DNA of 64,000 bases, taken from the NCBI RefSeq assembly GCF_030704535.1, contig NC_081810.1, positions 23,226,501 through 23,290,500 of the forward strand. The letters run 5' to 3'. The DNA comes from Vitis vinifera (Eukaryota > Streptophyta > Magnoliopsida > Vitales > Vitaceae). The notes under the pieces were generated by a model. The model made no database searches. It had not been told where the DNA came from and worked only from the letters and a program-made list of their open reading frames with translations. This document shows positions 1-11,627 of the stretch, in pieces (position 1 is the first letter of the stretch; each line of letters begins with the position of its first letter). Made by a program: the position numbers and the translations under genes.

Positions 1-971
1 GTCCTTCTAACAACCTAAAGATCATATATTCGAAACTTAAGAATTTAGGGAATGATAGGGCAAGCTAAGGTTTTCTCTTGTGGAAGTATCCAACCCAAGA
101 ACATATTTAGGTAGCGTATATATAGGCTTAAGAGCCTAAAGAGTTGGAAACAAAATTTTCTTAAAAAAAATAAAATATCAACTTTGAAAAAAATAATTAA
201 GAAAAGAATTTTATTAAAAAATTTAAAAATAAAATATCAATTTTCTAAAAATTAATGAAGAAAAAAATTCTTAAGGTTTTCAAAAATTAATTTAGACATT
301 TTAGTTCAATTTTAAAACTTCAAATCCACCCCTACCTTATTAAAACAAACAAACAAACTTGCCTTTAACAAATTTGTTTAGACTTATCTATGACAATTCG
401 GTTTAATGACCAACAATCTCGAATCTTTAATGAAGAGTAAGCTATTATCTAAAAAGGTTCCTATATCATAATGAAAAAGAATAAAATTGTCAATACATAA
501 TAGTGTCCTAACCTTCAATTAGTGTCTAGGAACATTTATCTCATAACCTACAATTAGTGTCTAGAAACATTGTTAAGGTCAATGCTTTTAAACTACCCAA
601 AAAAGAAAGGTAAATTGTGGTAGAATAAGTTTAACATCTAATTTTTGAAGTTCCTTGACAAGTGATAGGCATTGCTGTTTTAGAACTTGTTTTATAGATG
701 GAAATTTGAACTTATTGAAAAAGAGTATTGAACTTCTATTTTATGTCACCTTCACATAATGGTAGCCATTGTCTGACGAAGTTCATAATTTGTTATGTAA
801 ATGATGAATTGAAAGTAAAGTATTTTCTTTGACTTTGGATAATCCATCTACAAATGATGTCTTTGTTAAGATATTGACAACAGAATTGAATTTGAAGAGA
901 TCAAAAAGGGATAAGTTCCTTTATATTCATTATTGTGCTTATATTCACAATTTAGTTATACAAGAGGGATT
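1..971. other. AT-rich left flank, no gene recognised
   Basis: The stretch is AT-rich with A-runs at about 150-280 and short imperfect direct repeats (the phrase aattagtgtctag near 517 and 552). No open reading frame of note is present. A weak resemblance to the 3' end of a copia RNase H region around 820-920 is too faint to call. It ends at the left target-site base of copia-1. Confidence 0.5.
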
Positions 972-2589
972 CATTAGGATTGAGCCCCAAAAAGTATGAC
1001 ATGATTCATCTATAAAATTATCTATCTATGTTTCTTGGTTTCCTTTTTATTATCTCATATGCATTAATTGGTTATTTGAGCACGCACGCCCACATCACTT
1101 GCATTATATATGACTTGGGTGCATTAGGAGTTACACAAAAGATCCAAGTCATAGGTTCTTTGCAGAATGACAAGTAGTCCACAGTTGGTTCATGGATATG
1201 GGTAATCCATCTTAAACTGTATTGCATTACCTTCTATTTTAAATGGTGACTTGTCTTAGTCATCGAGATGGTTTTCTCATGGTAAATGCACTAGTGTATG
1301 TGATGCACATTGAACAAAACCTACGTCATAAGGCTATCAATTTTCATGATTTGCCAAGCTACTATATTGTATAGATTCTTAACCCTGAGAGAATATTGAG
1401 TATGTGTCAAAATCAACATGAGGTTTTGATCTATGAGTGAGACCCTAAAGTGGTAATATATATTTTTATTGATTGGTTCATTGTTGATGGAGGTTGGTGG
1501 CAAAAAAATATTATTAATATAAGCATCGTGATATCTCATAGTATTGAGAAAGTGTCATTTTGGGTGATCCAAGTGATATATGATCTAAAAGACAATGACC
1601 ATAGCATTTCACTTGGTGAAATTTGATGTATGCTCTTTAGAACTAGAGTATGTTAACTGATCATGTAACAAAGAGGATTTGTAACTCAAAGATTAATAGA
1701 GAGTTAATATTGATAGGTGATAACACTACCTTATTAGCTTACAAACATTAGTTCATGGGGAGTCTCTATGTAGTAGATAATAAATACAACACTACCTTAT
1801 TAGATTACAAACATTAGTTCATGGGGAGTCTCTATGTAGTGGATAATAAAGTACAGACCTAATCTATGCTCATTTTTTATTTTCATAAGATATTGGAGTG
1901 CAATTGATTCTCCTTAATGAAGTGTTGAATCAACTTTAGAATTGGATTATGAGGGAGCTAGTATTTTCCTATTGGTCTTAATGGTCCTCACTCGAGCTCC
2001 TATTTCAAAAAGGTATGCACACATTTACTCTGAGGGATTTGGGTTTGTAGTTCATAGTGTGCATAAGAGCATTTTGGTAAAATTATAAGATTGCATTAAA
2101 TCTTATGAATTGAATTTCTAGTATGGGCTAGTTAATTAATTGGAGCTTATTAGGATTAATTAACCTAATTAGGCTACATTAGGTGACCTAAACCCATTTT
2201 AGGCTCAAGTTGCTTAAGCGTGTAAGTAACCCTATAAATAACTCTGCTACAGTTTTTCATGTCATCTTTCAAAGAGAGTCTCTAGAGAAAAACCATAGCC
2301 ACCCTCTAGAGAGCAAAACCCATGTTTTTCTCGTGCCTAACTACATGTTAGGAGAAATCGTCTAGAAGACTAGTGGGTAGACAAGATCTATGACATCTTC
2401 TATAGATTTAGATTCTTCTTCAATGATTTTTATGGACTACAATTGATCTAGGAACATCTAGATATAGGTACAAGTACCTTTCTTTTCTAGATTATTGTTT
2501 TATATGGTTTTTACTATCATTGTTTCTACTAGAATAGTTTCTAGAGAAGACTCCTAAGCCTAGGATGAAGTAATCTGGAGTTCCCAACA
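972..2589 (+). repeat. copia-1 5' LTR (1618 bp)
   Basis: The left boundary is set by alignment to the right LTR start (TTAGGATTGA) and the right boundary by the CCCAACA end directly before the PBS. It is 72 bp longer than its partner, nearly all explained by the 66-bp tandem duplication at 1722-1853. The LTR leads into a gag leader that is itself about 1.7 kb long. Confidence 0.85.
1722..1853. repeat. 66-bp tandem duplication inside the 5' LTR
   Basis: Two adjacent near-identical copies (1722-1787 and 1788-1853), each starting aacactaccttattag and containing gttcatggggagtctc. The right LTR has a single corresponding copy around 8950-9010, so the duplication happened in the left LTR only, after integration. 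Confidence 0.85.
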
Positions 2590-2591
2590 AT

Positions 2592-2603
2592 TGGTATCAA
2601 AGC
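2592..2603 (+). other. Primer-binding site of copia-1
   Basis: TGGTATCAAAGC lies 2 bases after the 5' LTR and matches the plant initiator methionine tRNA 3' end complement (TGGTATCAGAGC) with one mismatch. It fixes both the LTR end and the element strand. Confidence 0.85.
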
Positions 2604-4329
2604 CCTAGGATAGGATTTTGCATCTTAGATTTACTTTAGAGTGTGCTAACTTGTTTTAGTAGGGCTTGTTCTTCATCTCATGGCCCTAGGGATGAATGAT
2701 TGTGGTTGAATGATTTTTACTCATTTGAATATATATTGAATACAATGATTAAAATTATGATTTTTTTTTGCTTTCTCTTAGATTGGGTTGTAAGCTTCGT
2801 GTTTAAGGGCATAGGATTTTTTCTACATTGTAAAAATCTAGTTTTTATTTACTAGATTGATTATAAACTCCGTTTTTAGGTGTGTACGAAAAGTTCCAAA
2901 TTTTATCAATCTCATAACCCATGAAGGGTAAGAAAGAAATCCAAGGCTTCCTTACACCTATGATGGCTCATTCTCCAACAAAGGTAAGTTTTTTAATGAA
3001 AAAATGGTCAGAATCTAAAGGAGAAATAGCCTCAGGTCTAGTAGCACTTGAGCGAGATTAGTGCTTAAGTGCTAGTGTTGAGTTTTGCTTCCATTGCCTT
3101 TCTTAGATTTTTGGGCACTCGAGCACTCATGTTAGTGGGCAAATAGAGAGGAAAGGATTTTTGGGATCTTTAGGACTTTTGTAATATTATAGGGTTTGAT
3201 TGTAAGTTGTTTACTAACCCTATTTTATATTGTAGGTATAGTTTTGGTAAATTTGGATGATTATCCAAATGGATTACCAAATTCATGTAACAAGATTCCT
3301 AAGGCCATGAGAGCAATTGTTTTATTTTATTTTTTACTTTTATGCTATATTTGATTTTAACATGTGTTAAATGAATAATAAAATAATAGAAAAGTGATTT
3401 TGGATTTTTCTTAAGAAAATAAATTTTCATGAGAAGCATTTTTCCATTGTTATTTTTTCCTTGAACTGTTTGTTGTTGAAAGTCATATTGTTATTCCTTT
3501 TGAACACTCTATTTGGTTTTGGATAGGGGTTCTCCAAGCCCTCCCACCCTAAGAGAATGAGAACGACACCTATTATGGTGGTGGTCTTCCAAGCTCTCTT
3601 ACCCTAAAAGAAAGAGGAAACCACCTAGTTCTATAGGTTTTCCTCCTTAAGAGAATGACTTTTATGGATATGGATAGTCTAAGGATAAAGGAATAAAAGA
3701 GTAATTATTTTAGTGTAGGAGATTGAGTTTAAGAAGTAAATAATGGATTTAAGAAATCTCATGATAGAGAATTTATTTTAAGAAATGTTACCAAAAATTA
3801 CTAAAAGTCTCTTTTCAAAATATTAAGTGGGAGAAGGCATTAGCAAAGCTAATGGCCTCCATTGTCGAGCCCATCTTGATTTGGATCCATCAACACCATG
3901 GTGGGTTAGGCCTTTGGAATCAAAAGATATGGAATCTCCTTATGAACAAGACTAGACATGTTTGTAGTAACCAACCCCATGGTAGGGTCCCTTGGTGACA
4001 TTAATAGTTTAAGAACAATGGTAATACACTTAACATTGGATATGAAGTGGTCGAATCACCCCACACGGTCCCACTTACATAGTCCATGGGCCAAAGAAAA
4101 AGTATGTTGATCTTGCTTTTAAATATTTTTCATGGTTAAGGCAAGGAGATCAATCTGAGAGGGTCTCTAACTAGTAATAAGGTCATGACCTGCCCCATGT
4201 AGGCTTGATTCTTATTATACTAGGATGCCTTGCAAATAGGTATGTAGTCTTGAGAGCTTTACATTTTTTCTAAATCTATTCTTGTTGTGTTTGCTCATTT
4301 TATTAATCCATGTTTTTTATTTCTATTAT

Positions 4330-7300
4330 AGATATTATATCTTATAATTCGATTAATCTCATACTTACTACTAATAAATTGATCAAACCAAACTATGTGG
4401 CTTGGAAAAGGAATTTGGACATAGTACTCACTTTAGAGAAGCTAAAGTAGGTAACCTAGGAATAAACTCAATCTCCCCCTAATGAACATTTCACTTAGAT
4501 GGAGATTGATACATATCATAGTTGGCTAAAGAGGAATCAGAAAACCAAGTGTATCACATTTGGGTCTTTGGATAACGTGCTTCAACATCAACATGTGTCT
4601 ATGCTAACAAATTAAGATATTCTTGCTAGTTTCCATGAGATGTTTGGTGGCAAGGACAAGTCAACTAGACAAGTTTCCCTTAAAACTTTTATGAGCACTA
4701 AAATATCAAAAGAAACTTCCGTTAAAGATCATATGATTTGTATAATTGGACTCTTTAATGAGATAGAGATCCTTGGATTTGAGATCAATTGGAAAACCCA
4801 AGTTGACATGGTTCTAGAGACTTTGTTATATTCTGTCAAGTAGTTCAAACTCAACTTGTGATGAGCTTAATTGAATTGATAAGAGAACTCTAGATAGTTG
4901 AGGAGATTTTCAAGGGCAAGAAAGAAATTCATATGGTAGTAAAAGGTTCTTTAGGTTCTTTTAGCTAGAAAATGAAGAACACTATGGAGTGCACTAAGTA
5001 GAAGGAAAATTTCAAGGGTAAGAGAAAGAAGAAGAAAAGTAGAATAGAGTAAATGCTTCCTTTGGAAAAAAAAAAAGACTAGTGGAAAAGGGAATGTCTA
5101 GCTTTTTTTTTAAGAACCGATCAAGTATGCATCATTTGGTTTTGGTTGAATCATGTTTCATGGTGGATTCCACTAATTCTTAGTGGATAAATTTCGACGC
5201 GTCTAACCATATTTGTAATTCTTTATAAGGTTTCAGCTAAGGAAAAACCTGAATGATGGGGACATGTACCTAACATTAGCTTCTAAAGTGAGGATTGTTG
5301 TGCAAGCAGTGGGAGATGTTACCCTTATCTTAGATGAAAGTTGTCTTTTAGAATTAAAAGGTTGTCTTTATGTTCTTGAGTTTAGGAAGAATTTGATTTC
5401 GGTTACTAGTTTATGTAAATTGAATTATTCAATGGTTTTTTTTTCATAATAAACTAGTTTTTATTAAATTGAATGATTCGCTTATATGCTTAGGATCATT
5501 AGTAGATCATCTTTATCATGTATATCCATTATTTATTTTTCCAAGTAATGAGAATGATCATGTATCACAAAAGAGAAAGGAACCTAGCATTAATCAAACA
5601 CAACTTTGGCACTTGCGTCTGGGTCATATCAATCTAAATAGGATCCAAAGACTGGTTAAATCTAGAATTTAATCTTCTTTGATTCCAAAAGATCTTCCAA
5701 TCTACAAATCTTGTATAAAATGTAAAATGACCAAGGGAACCCTTATTGCTAAAGGATATATAGCCAAGGAGTATTTGGAGTTAGTGCATATTGACATGCC
5801 TTTTAATGTTCAAGCAAGAGAAGGTTATGAGTACTTCATCATGCTTACGGATGATTACTTCGAGTTTGGATATATTTACTTAAAGTATAGAAAGTTCGAT
5901 GCCTTGGACAAATTCATTGAATTTAAGGTGGATTAAAAAAACTAATTAGGTAAACATATCAAGGCACTTCGATTTAATAAAGCTGGTGAGTACATGTCTA
6001 CTCAGTTCAATTTTTTCCTTAAGGAGCATGGGATTATATCCCACTTCAATGCACTTGGAACTCTATAGAAAAATAGAGTAGCAAAAAGAAGAAATCAAAT
6101 ATTAATGGATATAGTGAGATATATGATGAATTTCTCATCACTTCCTCTATCTTTTTGGGGATATACCTTGCATACTACAACTGACCTTTTTAATCTAGTG
6201 TCTTTCAAGTTGGTACCTTTAACTCTCACAAAGATGTGGAGATGTCTCAAACCCAATTTGCAACACATTCACATTTGAGGGTGTCTAACACATGTGTTGA
6301 AGCCAAAGATAGACAAGTTGGAAGCAATGTCTGATTTATATCAATTTATAAGTTATCCAAAAGGAGCAAGAAGGCATTACTTTTATAGTCAAGTCAAATA
6401 GAAGGTATTTGTCAATACAAATTTCAATTTTCTAGAAGAGAACTATATGATGATTAATGGGGCAAAACGTGATATAGATTGAAGTGCGCTTGAAGACACT
6501 TTTACATTAGTTCAAAGAACTATAGATCCAAAGATTCCTACACCTACCATTCCAATCAATTCTAGTACATGAGAGCCTTGTCATTATAGGAGGGTTGTTA
6601 TACAACCATATAGGTTCATGTATTTATGATAATCTTTTGAGGTTATTCTAGAAGAACATGAGATCAATCTCATGGATTACAATGAAGCTATGAGTAGTAA
6701 TGATGTTATTCTATGGTAAGGAGCTATAAAGGCAAAGTTAGAACTATGTATTCTAATAGAGTTTGGGATCTTATAGAAGCACCTAAAGAGATAAAACCCA
6801 TAGGTGTAAGTGGGTCTACAAGAGGAAAAAAACAGTAGATGGAAATGTTGAGATATATAAGGCTAAGCTTGTAGTGATGGGTTATAGTTAGAAACTTAGT
6901 TACAATTACGAGGAAACCTTTTCACCGATAGCTATACTCAAATCCATCATAATACTCCTATCCATTGTAGTACATCTCAGTTATGAGATATGGAAAATAG
7001 ATGTTAAGATAGCATTCTTGAACGGTGATCTTGAAGAGAGCATCTATATGATGCAACCAAATGGATTCATAGCAAATGGCTAAGAGCACCTTGTGTGCAA
7101 GTTGCATAAATCTATTTATGGATTAAAAGCAAAAATCTCGCTCATGGAATTGACATTTTGATCAAGTTATCAAGACTTTTAATTTTGATTAAAATAAGAA
7201 TAAGCCTTGTGTGTACAAGAAAACACATGGAAGCATGGTAGTGTTTTTGGTCTTGCACATTGATAACATTCTACTCATTATGAATGATATTAGGTTATTG

Positions 7301-8240
7301 TCATTAGTCAATATTTGATTATTTACTTAGTTCTAAATGAAGGATTTGGGAGAAACACAATATATTCTTAGGATTAAGGTCCTTCGGGACCACAAGAATA
7401 AGAAGATTTCATTGTCTCAAGCCACTTACATTAACAAGCTTTTGGTCAAGTATGTGATATAGGACTTCAAGAAGGGTTTGCTATCCTTCGGGCAGGGAGT
7501 GCTTCTTTCTTAGGATCAATATCATAAGACAATTAAGAAGAAAGATCGCATGAAGGCACCCTATGCTTTAATAGTGGCTAGCCTTATGTATGCAAAGTTA
7601 TGTATGAGACCAGATATTTGCTTCACTATAAGGATAGAGAATATATATTAATTCAATCCAAACATGGAACATTAGATAACGGTCAAGCATATATTCAAGT
7701 ATCTTCAAAGAATGTAGGATTATATGTTAGTGTATCATTGTGATGAGTTGTTACCTCTTGGGTACACATATTCACACTTTTAATCAGATAGAGACTCTCA
7801 CAAGTCTATTTTTGGGTTTGTGTTCACTCTAGGTGGTAGGGCTGTTAGTAGGAGAAGTGTAAAACAATCCTATATTTCTAACTCTACTATGGAAGCCAAG
7901 TATGTTGTTGCTTCTAAAGTAGCAAATGAAGCCATTTAGCATCATAAGTTCCTAATAAGAGTTGGGATAGTACCCTTGGTTGTGTCGCCCTTAGTACTAT
8001 TTTGTAATAATAGTGGAGTGATGATATAGTTTAAAGAACCAAGAAACAAATGAAATGGTAAACACATAGATAGGAAGTATCACTTGGTACGTGAGATAGT
8101 ATTAAACGGAGATATGGTTGTAGAGAATATCGTTTCTATAGAGAACATGACACATTCCTTCATGAAGACTTTGTCTACTAAAGTCTTTGATGATCATAAG
8201 GATAACTTAGGTATCAGATGTGTTCCCAACATGCTTTAAG
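4330..8240 (+). pseudogene. copia-1 gag-pol remnant
   Basis: Reading across frames gives a gag amino end near 4370 (NYVAWKRNLDIVLTLEKLK), a UBN2-type gag core at 4640-4843, a protease/pre-integrase part at 5264-5672 (HLRLGHINLNRI), and integrase at 5679-5936 with a C-x2-C zinc pair (CIKC) and HID/LTDDY catalytic surroundings. Reverse transcriptase spans about 6770-7450 (WKIDVKIAFLNGDLEESIY) and RNase H about 7690-8200. The copia RT box YVDD reads HIDN near 7260, so the second catalytic aspartate is lost. Stops and frameshifts occur throughout; no protein of useful length can be made. The 1.7 kb between PBS and gag holds no recognisable reading frame. Confidence 0.85.
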
Positions 8241-8254
8241 TCTTAATGGGAGTT
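8241..8254 (+). other. Polypurine tract of copia-1
   Basis: The purine-rich stretch around aatgggag lies immediately before the 3' LTR start TGTTAG at 8255, where plus-strand DNA synthesis is primed. It is interrupted by pyrimidines, in keeping with decay. Confidence 0.6.
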
Positions 8255-9800
8255 TGTTAGGATTGACCCTTAAAAAACATAACATGATGTAATATATTGA
8301 GATTCATTTTATTATCTCATATCCATTAATTATTTATTTGAGCATACACGTTCACATCACTTGCATTGTACATAACTTGGGTACATTAGGAGTTGCACAA
8401 AAAATCTAAGTCATGGGTTCTTTGTAGAGTGATGAGTAGTCTACAATCGATTTATGGATTTGGGCAATCCATTTGAAATTGTAATGTAATATCTCTTAAT
8501 TAGAGGGGTGACTTGTCTTGGTCATCGAGATAGTTTTTCCATGGTAAATGCACTAATGTATGTGATGCATATTGAATAGGACCTATGGTGAATCATAACG
8601 TAAGGATATTAATTGTCATGATTGGTATTGAACCTATGCCAAAATCAACATAAGGTTTTGACCTATGGATGAGACCCTAAATTGGTCACATATTCTTATG
8701 GATTAGGTCACTATTTATGAAGGCTGGTGGCAACAAATATTTTCAATAGAAGCATCATGATATCTTATGGTATTGAGACAATGTATTATCTTGGGTGATC
8801 CAAAAAGACATGTGATCTAAAAGACTATGGTCATAGCAACTCCTTTAATGGAATTTTGATATATACTCCTTGGAGTTAGAGTATGTCAATTGATTGTATA
8901 ATAAGGAGGATTTGTAATTTAAGGATTGAAAATGTAATCTTGATAGGTGATAGCACTACTTTGTTAGAATACGGATACCAGTTCATGGGGGGTTTACATA
9001 TAGTAGATAGTAAGACATAAACTCGAGCTATGCTCATTGTAATTTCATAGGATATCAGAGTGTAATTGATTATCTTTAGTAAAGTATTGAATCAACTTCA
9101 TAATTGGATTTTAAGAAAGCTAGTATTTTCTTATGGGTTTAGTGGTTCCCGCTCAAGCTTCTATGACACGGAGACACATTTGTTTTGAGGAATTTGGTTT
9201 TTTGGTTCATAAGTATAACTTATGGAGTTTTGATAAAAGTGTAAGGTTGCATTAGACTTTTTGAATTGACTTTCTAATATAGGTTAATTAATTAGTTGGA
9301 GCTCATTAGGGTTAATTAATTAATTAGAACCCAATTGGGTTATATTAGGTGATCCAAGCCCATTTTGAGTTTAACATCACTTAAGCCCATAGAGAGCCCT
9401 ATAAATATCCCTATTAAGGGTTAAGGTTTCAGTTTTGCTTGTCATCTTCTAGAGAGAGCATCTAGAGAGAAACCTTAGCCACCTTTTAGAGAGAAAAACC
9501 CACATATTTCTCATTCCTAACTTCATGTGAAGAAAGATTGAATGGAAGACTAGTAGCTAGACGAGATCTACGACGTTTTTCATAGATTTAGATTCTTCTT
9601 TAACGATTTATGTGGACTACAATTTATCTAGGAACATCCATATCTAGTAGGCATGAGTTGCATTTTTCTCTAGATTATTATTCTATATGGTTTTTATAGC
9701 CATTGTTTCCATTTAAATAGTTTCTAGAGAAGCCTAGGGTAGATTGCATGCTTCCTATACGATCTACACTTGAGAACAAAGTAATCCAAAATCCCCAACA
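8255..9800 (+). repeat. copia-1 3' LTR (1546 bp)
   Basis: Begins TGTTAGGATTGACCC and ends ATCCCCAACA. Blocks shared with the 5' LTR include the acttgtcttggtcatcgaga stretch, a potential TATA motif at ctataaata, and the agagagcatctagagaga stretch. The many substitutions between the LTRs mark the element as old. Confidence 0.85.
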
Positions 9801-10526
9801 AGATTGAAACAAATTGACACAATTGTTTATAAGATTTGTGAAAGTGTCAAGTATGTTAATGGGTTACAAGTAACAACACAAAATTTTTTGGTGTGTTAGC
9901 TTAATGCCTATGGCATGTAAGGAGTTGTGTTAACATGTACCCACTAGATAGAACTCACATATCTTATGCTTAATAGTGCTATCTTTTATCATCAGACTTA
10001 TCAACATTTGGAGATGCTTGACTCAAATGATAGGAATTTGTCCTTTAACACACGAGTAAGAAATTTTTAGATTAATAAGTTCTTAAAAGTGTTATATGAT
10101 ACAATTCTTATATTTTTTTACAATAAGTATCTTACTGCAAATTTGTACTTTTATTCAATTTGGGTGTGTTATTTGACTTTAAAACAACACAAAGAAGATC
10201 ATGATGATTACTTATAGCACATGACAACTCAAATGTTAGCAAAATGTCAAAAGTATAGGTTAGATTTAGTGTGATTTCAACTGTAACAACCATTCTTAAT
10301 CATTCATATGAGATACTATTTGCATATATCTGCTATAAAATCTGTATAAATGATTTCCTCCCATGTGTTTGTAATAAGTTGTATGTGTTCTTTGATAAAT
10401 AGAAAACTCAGTCTCTTCAATATTGTTCTTCATATAAATGTGGTGGTAATAATGTTCAAGGGAATGGTTATGGCTCCTAAGATGAAGAAATTGAAGTATT
10501 TAAAGTAATATTTTAAATAACAAGTT

Positions 10527-10684
10527 TGTATAACTCATTTAAACATTCTATTAAGTAAATATATGACTTCAATCTTTATCATGTAGGAGTTTGATAATCT
10601 TGAAATGTATAGCTTCATTTAAATATTCATTTTGGTAAATATATAAATCTTTTGTCATGTAGGAGTTTGATGATCTTGACAATG
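10527..10684. repeat. 79-bp imperfect tandem duplication
   Basis: Copies at 10527-10605 and 10606-10684 each contain catgtaggagtttgat. The copies are clearly diverged, so the event is not recent. The phrase tcatgtag/gagtttgat resembles a splice acceptor and could be a relic exon edge, but no protein was recognised. Confidence 0.6.
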
Positions 10685-11011
10685 ATGAATTTGCTATTAC
10701 TATACAAAAAAATGCAATTGAAGTTTTCCTTAAATGAACCTTTGGTAAGACTTACGAGAAAACATGAGTTGAATAATTTGATTAGATTAATCAAATCGTT
10801 GTAAACTTTTATGAATAATTTAATTAGTATAATACTTGTTTAGATGAATTGTACTTTTTAATGCTCAAAATAGCATACGGGAATGACATAAATTAATGAG
10901 AAGCATTTGATGATGGTTAATTTTATAGACTATTTTGAGTTTATGAATGATTTTGTGTTACATTTTATGAACCATCGTGTCTTTTAGCTTTAATGTCTTT
11001 TTTTTTTTTTT

Positions 11012-11053
11012 AATTTGAAATTCACATGATTCAAGTTATGTGAATTTCAAATT
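11012..11053. repeat. Perfect 16-bp inverted repeat (hairpin)
   Basis: Left arm 11012-11027 (AATTTGAAATTCACAT) and right arm 11038-11053 are exact reverse complements around a 10-base loop. It lies downstream of a T-run, about 570 bp upstream of the PPR start codon. It may be the end of a small foldback element; no TSD was found. Confidence 0.6.
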
Positions 11054-11354
11054 ATTCAAACAAAAAATAATAATAATAATAACAATAATTTTATGAATCT
11101 TGGGGGCTTGGTTGGCGTATGGTTGCAATAGCCATACTACGATAACGAGTCTCATAGACTTGCCTATGCGAAAGGAGTGAAACCCTTATTTATAACCTTA
11201 AAAGGATAAGACATATTGTTTTAATATATATTTACTAGATAACCCTTTTATCAAAGGAAAATGTTAGGATATCAATTTGGTATCTATCGATATGATAGTA
11301 ATAGTAATTTTGAATATCCAAAATGTATGATAAAATCTAAACCGTTACATAAAC

Positions 11355-11362
11355 TATATATA
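11355..11362 (+). promoter_or_regulatory. Possible TATA box for the PPR gene
   Basis: TATATATA lies about 270 bp before the PPR start codon. A single AT-rich match in an AT-rich region is weak evidence; no start site can be confirmed. Confidence 0.25.
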
Positions 11363-11627
11363 GAAACAAATTGAATCAAACATAAAGAATGAGACCAAAA
11401 TCCTCCAATTAGTTGGAGGACCAATTACAATATCATATTCTTATCAACCCACTTTGGACGACCGGCATTATAAACTCTATCGAGCGGCATTTTCTTTTCT
11501 TCCATTGCATCCATATGTACGGATAAAAGTTTCAGGTGTAAAAGTTGAAAATTTATTAAGTAATATTATGTGTAAATAGGTTTTGCAATCTCTAGAATTT
11601 GAATAGCAAAGCAAAAACCTGAGCAAC

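Larger units (their letters stand above)
972..9800 (+). mobile_element. Ty1/copia LTR retrotransposon, nearly full length, degenerate (copia-1)
   Basis: An 8.8 kb element in the order LTR, initiator-Met PBS, gag, protease/pre-integrase, integrase, reverse transcriptase, RNase H, PPT, LTR. The integrase-before-RT order is that of Ty1/copia. The left LTR begins CATTAGGATTGA (TG mutated to CA) and the right LTR TGTTAGGATTGA; both end in CCCAACA or CCCCAACA. The 5 bases outside are GGATT on the left and AGATT on the right, a one-mismatch TSD. The LTRs differ at many positions and the coding region is full of stops and frameshifts, so the insertion is old. Its LTR family recurs as solo LTRs at 35.6-39.2 kb. 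Confidence 0.9.
9801..11354. other. Intergenic stretch, no gene recognised
   Basis: AT-rich DNA between copia-1 and the PPR gene. It contains a 79-bp tandem duplication (10527-10684), a perfect 16-bp hairpin (11012-11053) and an A/T-rich TAA-repeat patch near 11068-11082. No coding signal was recognised. Confidence 0.5.
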
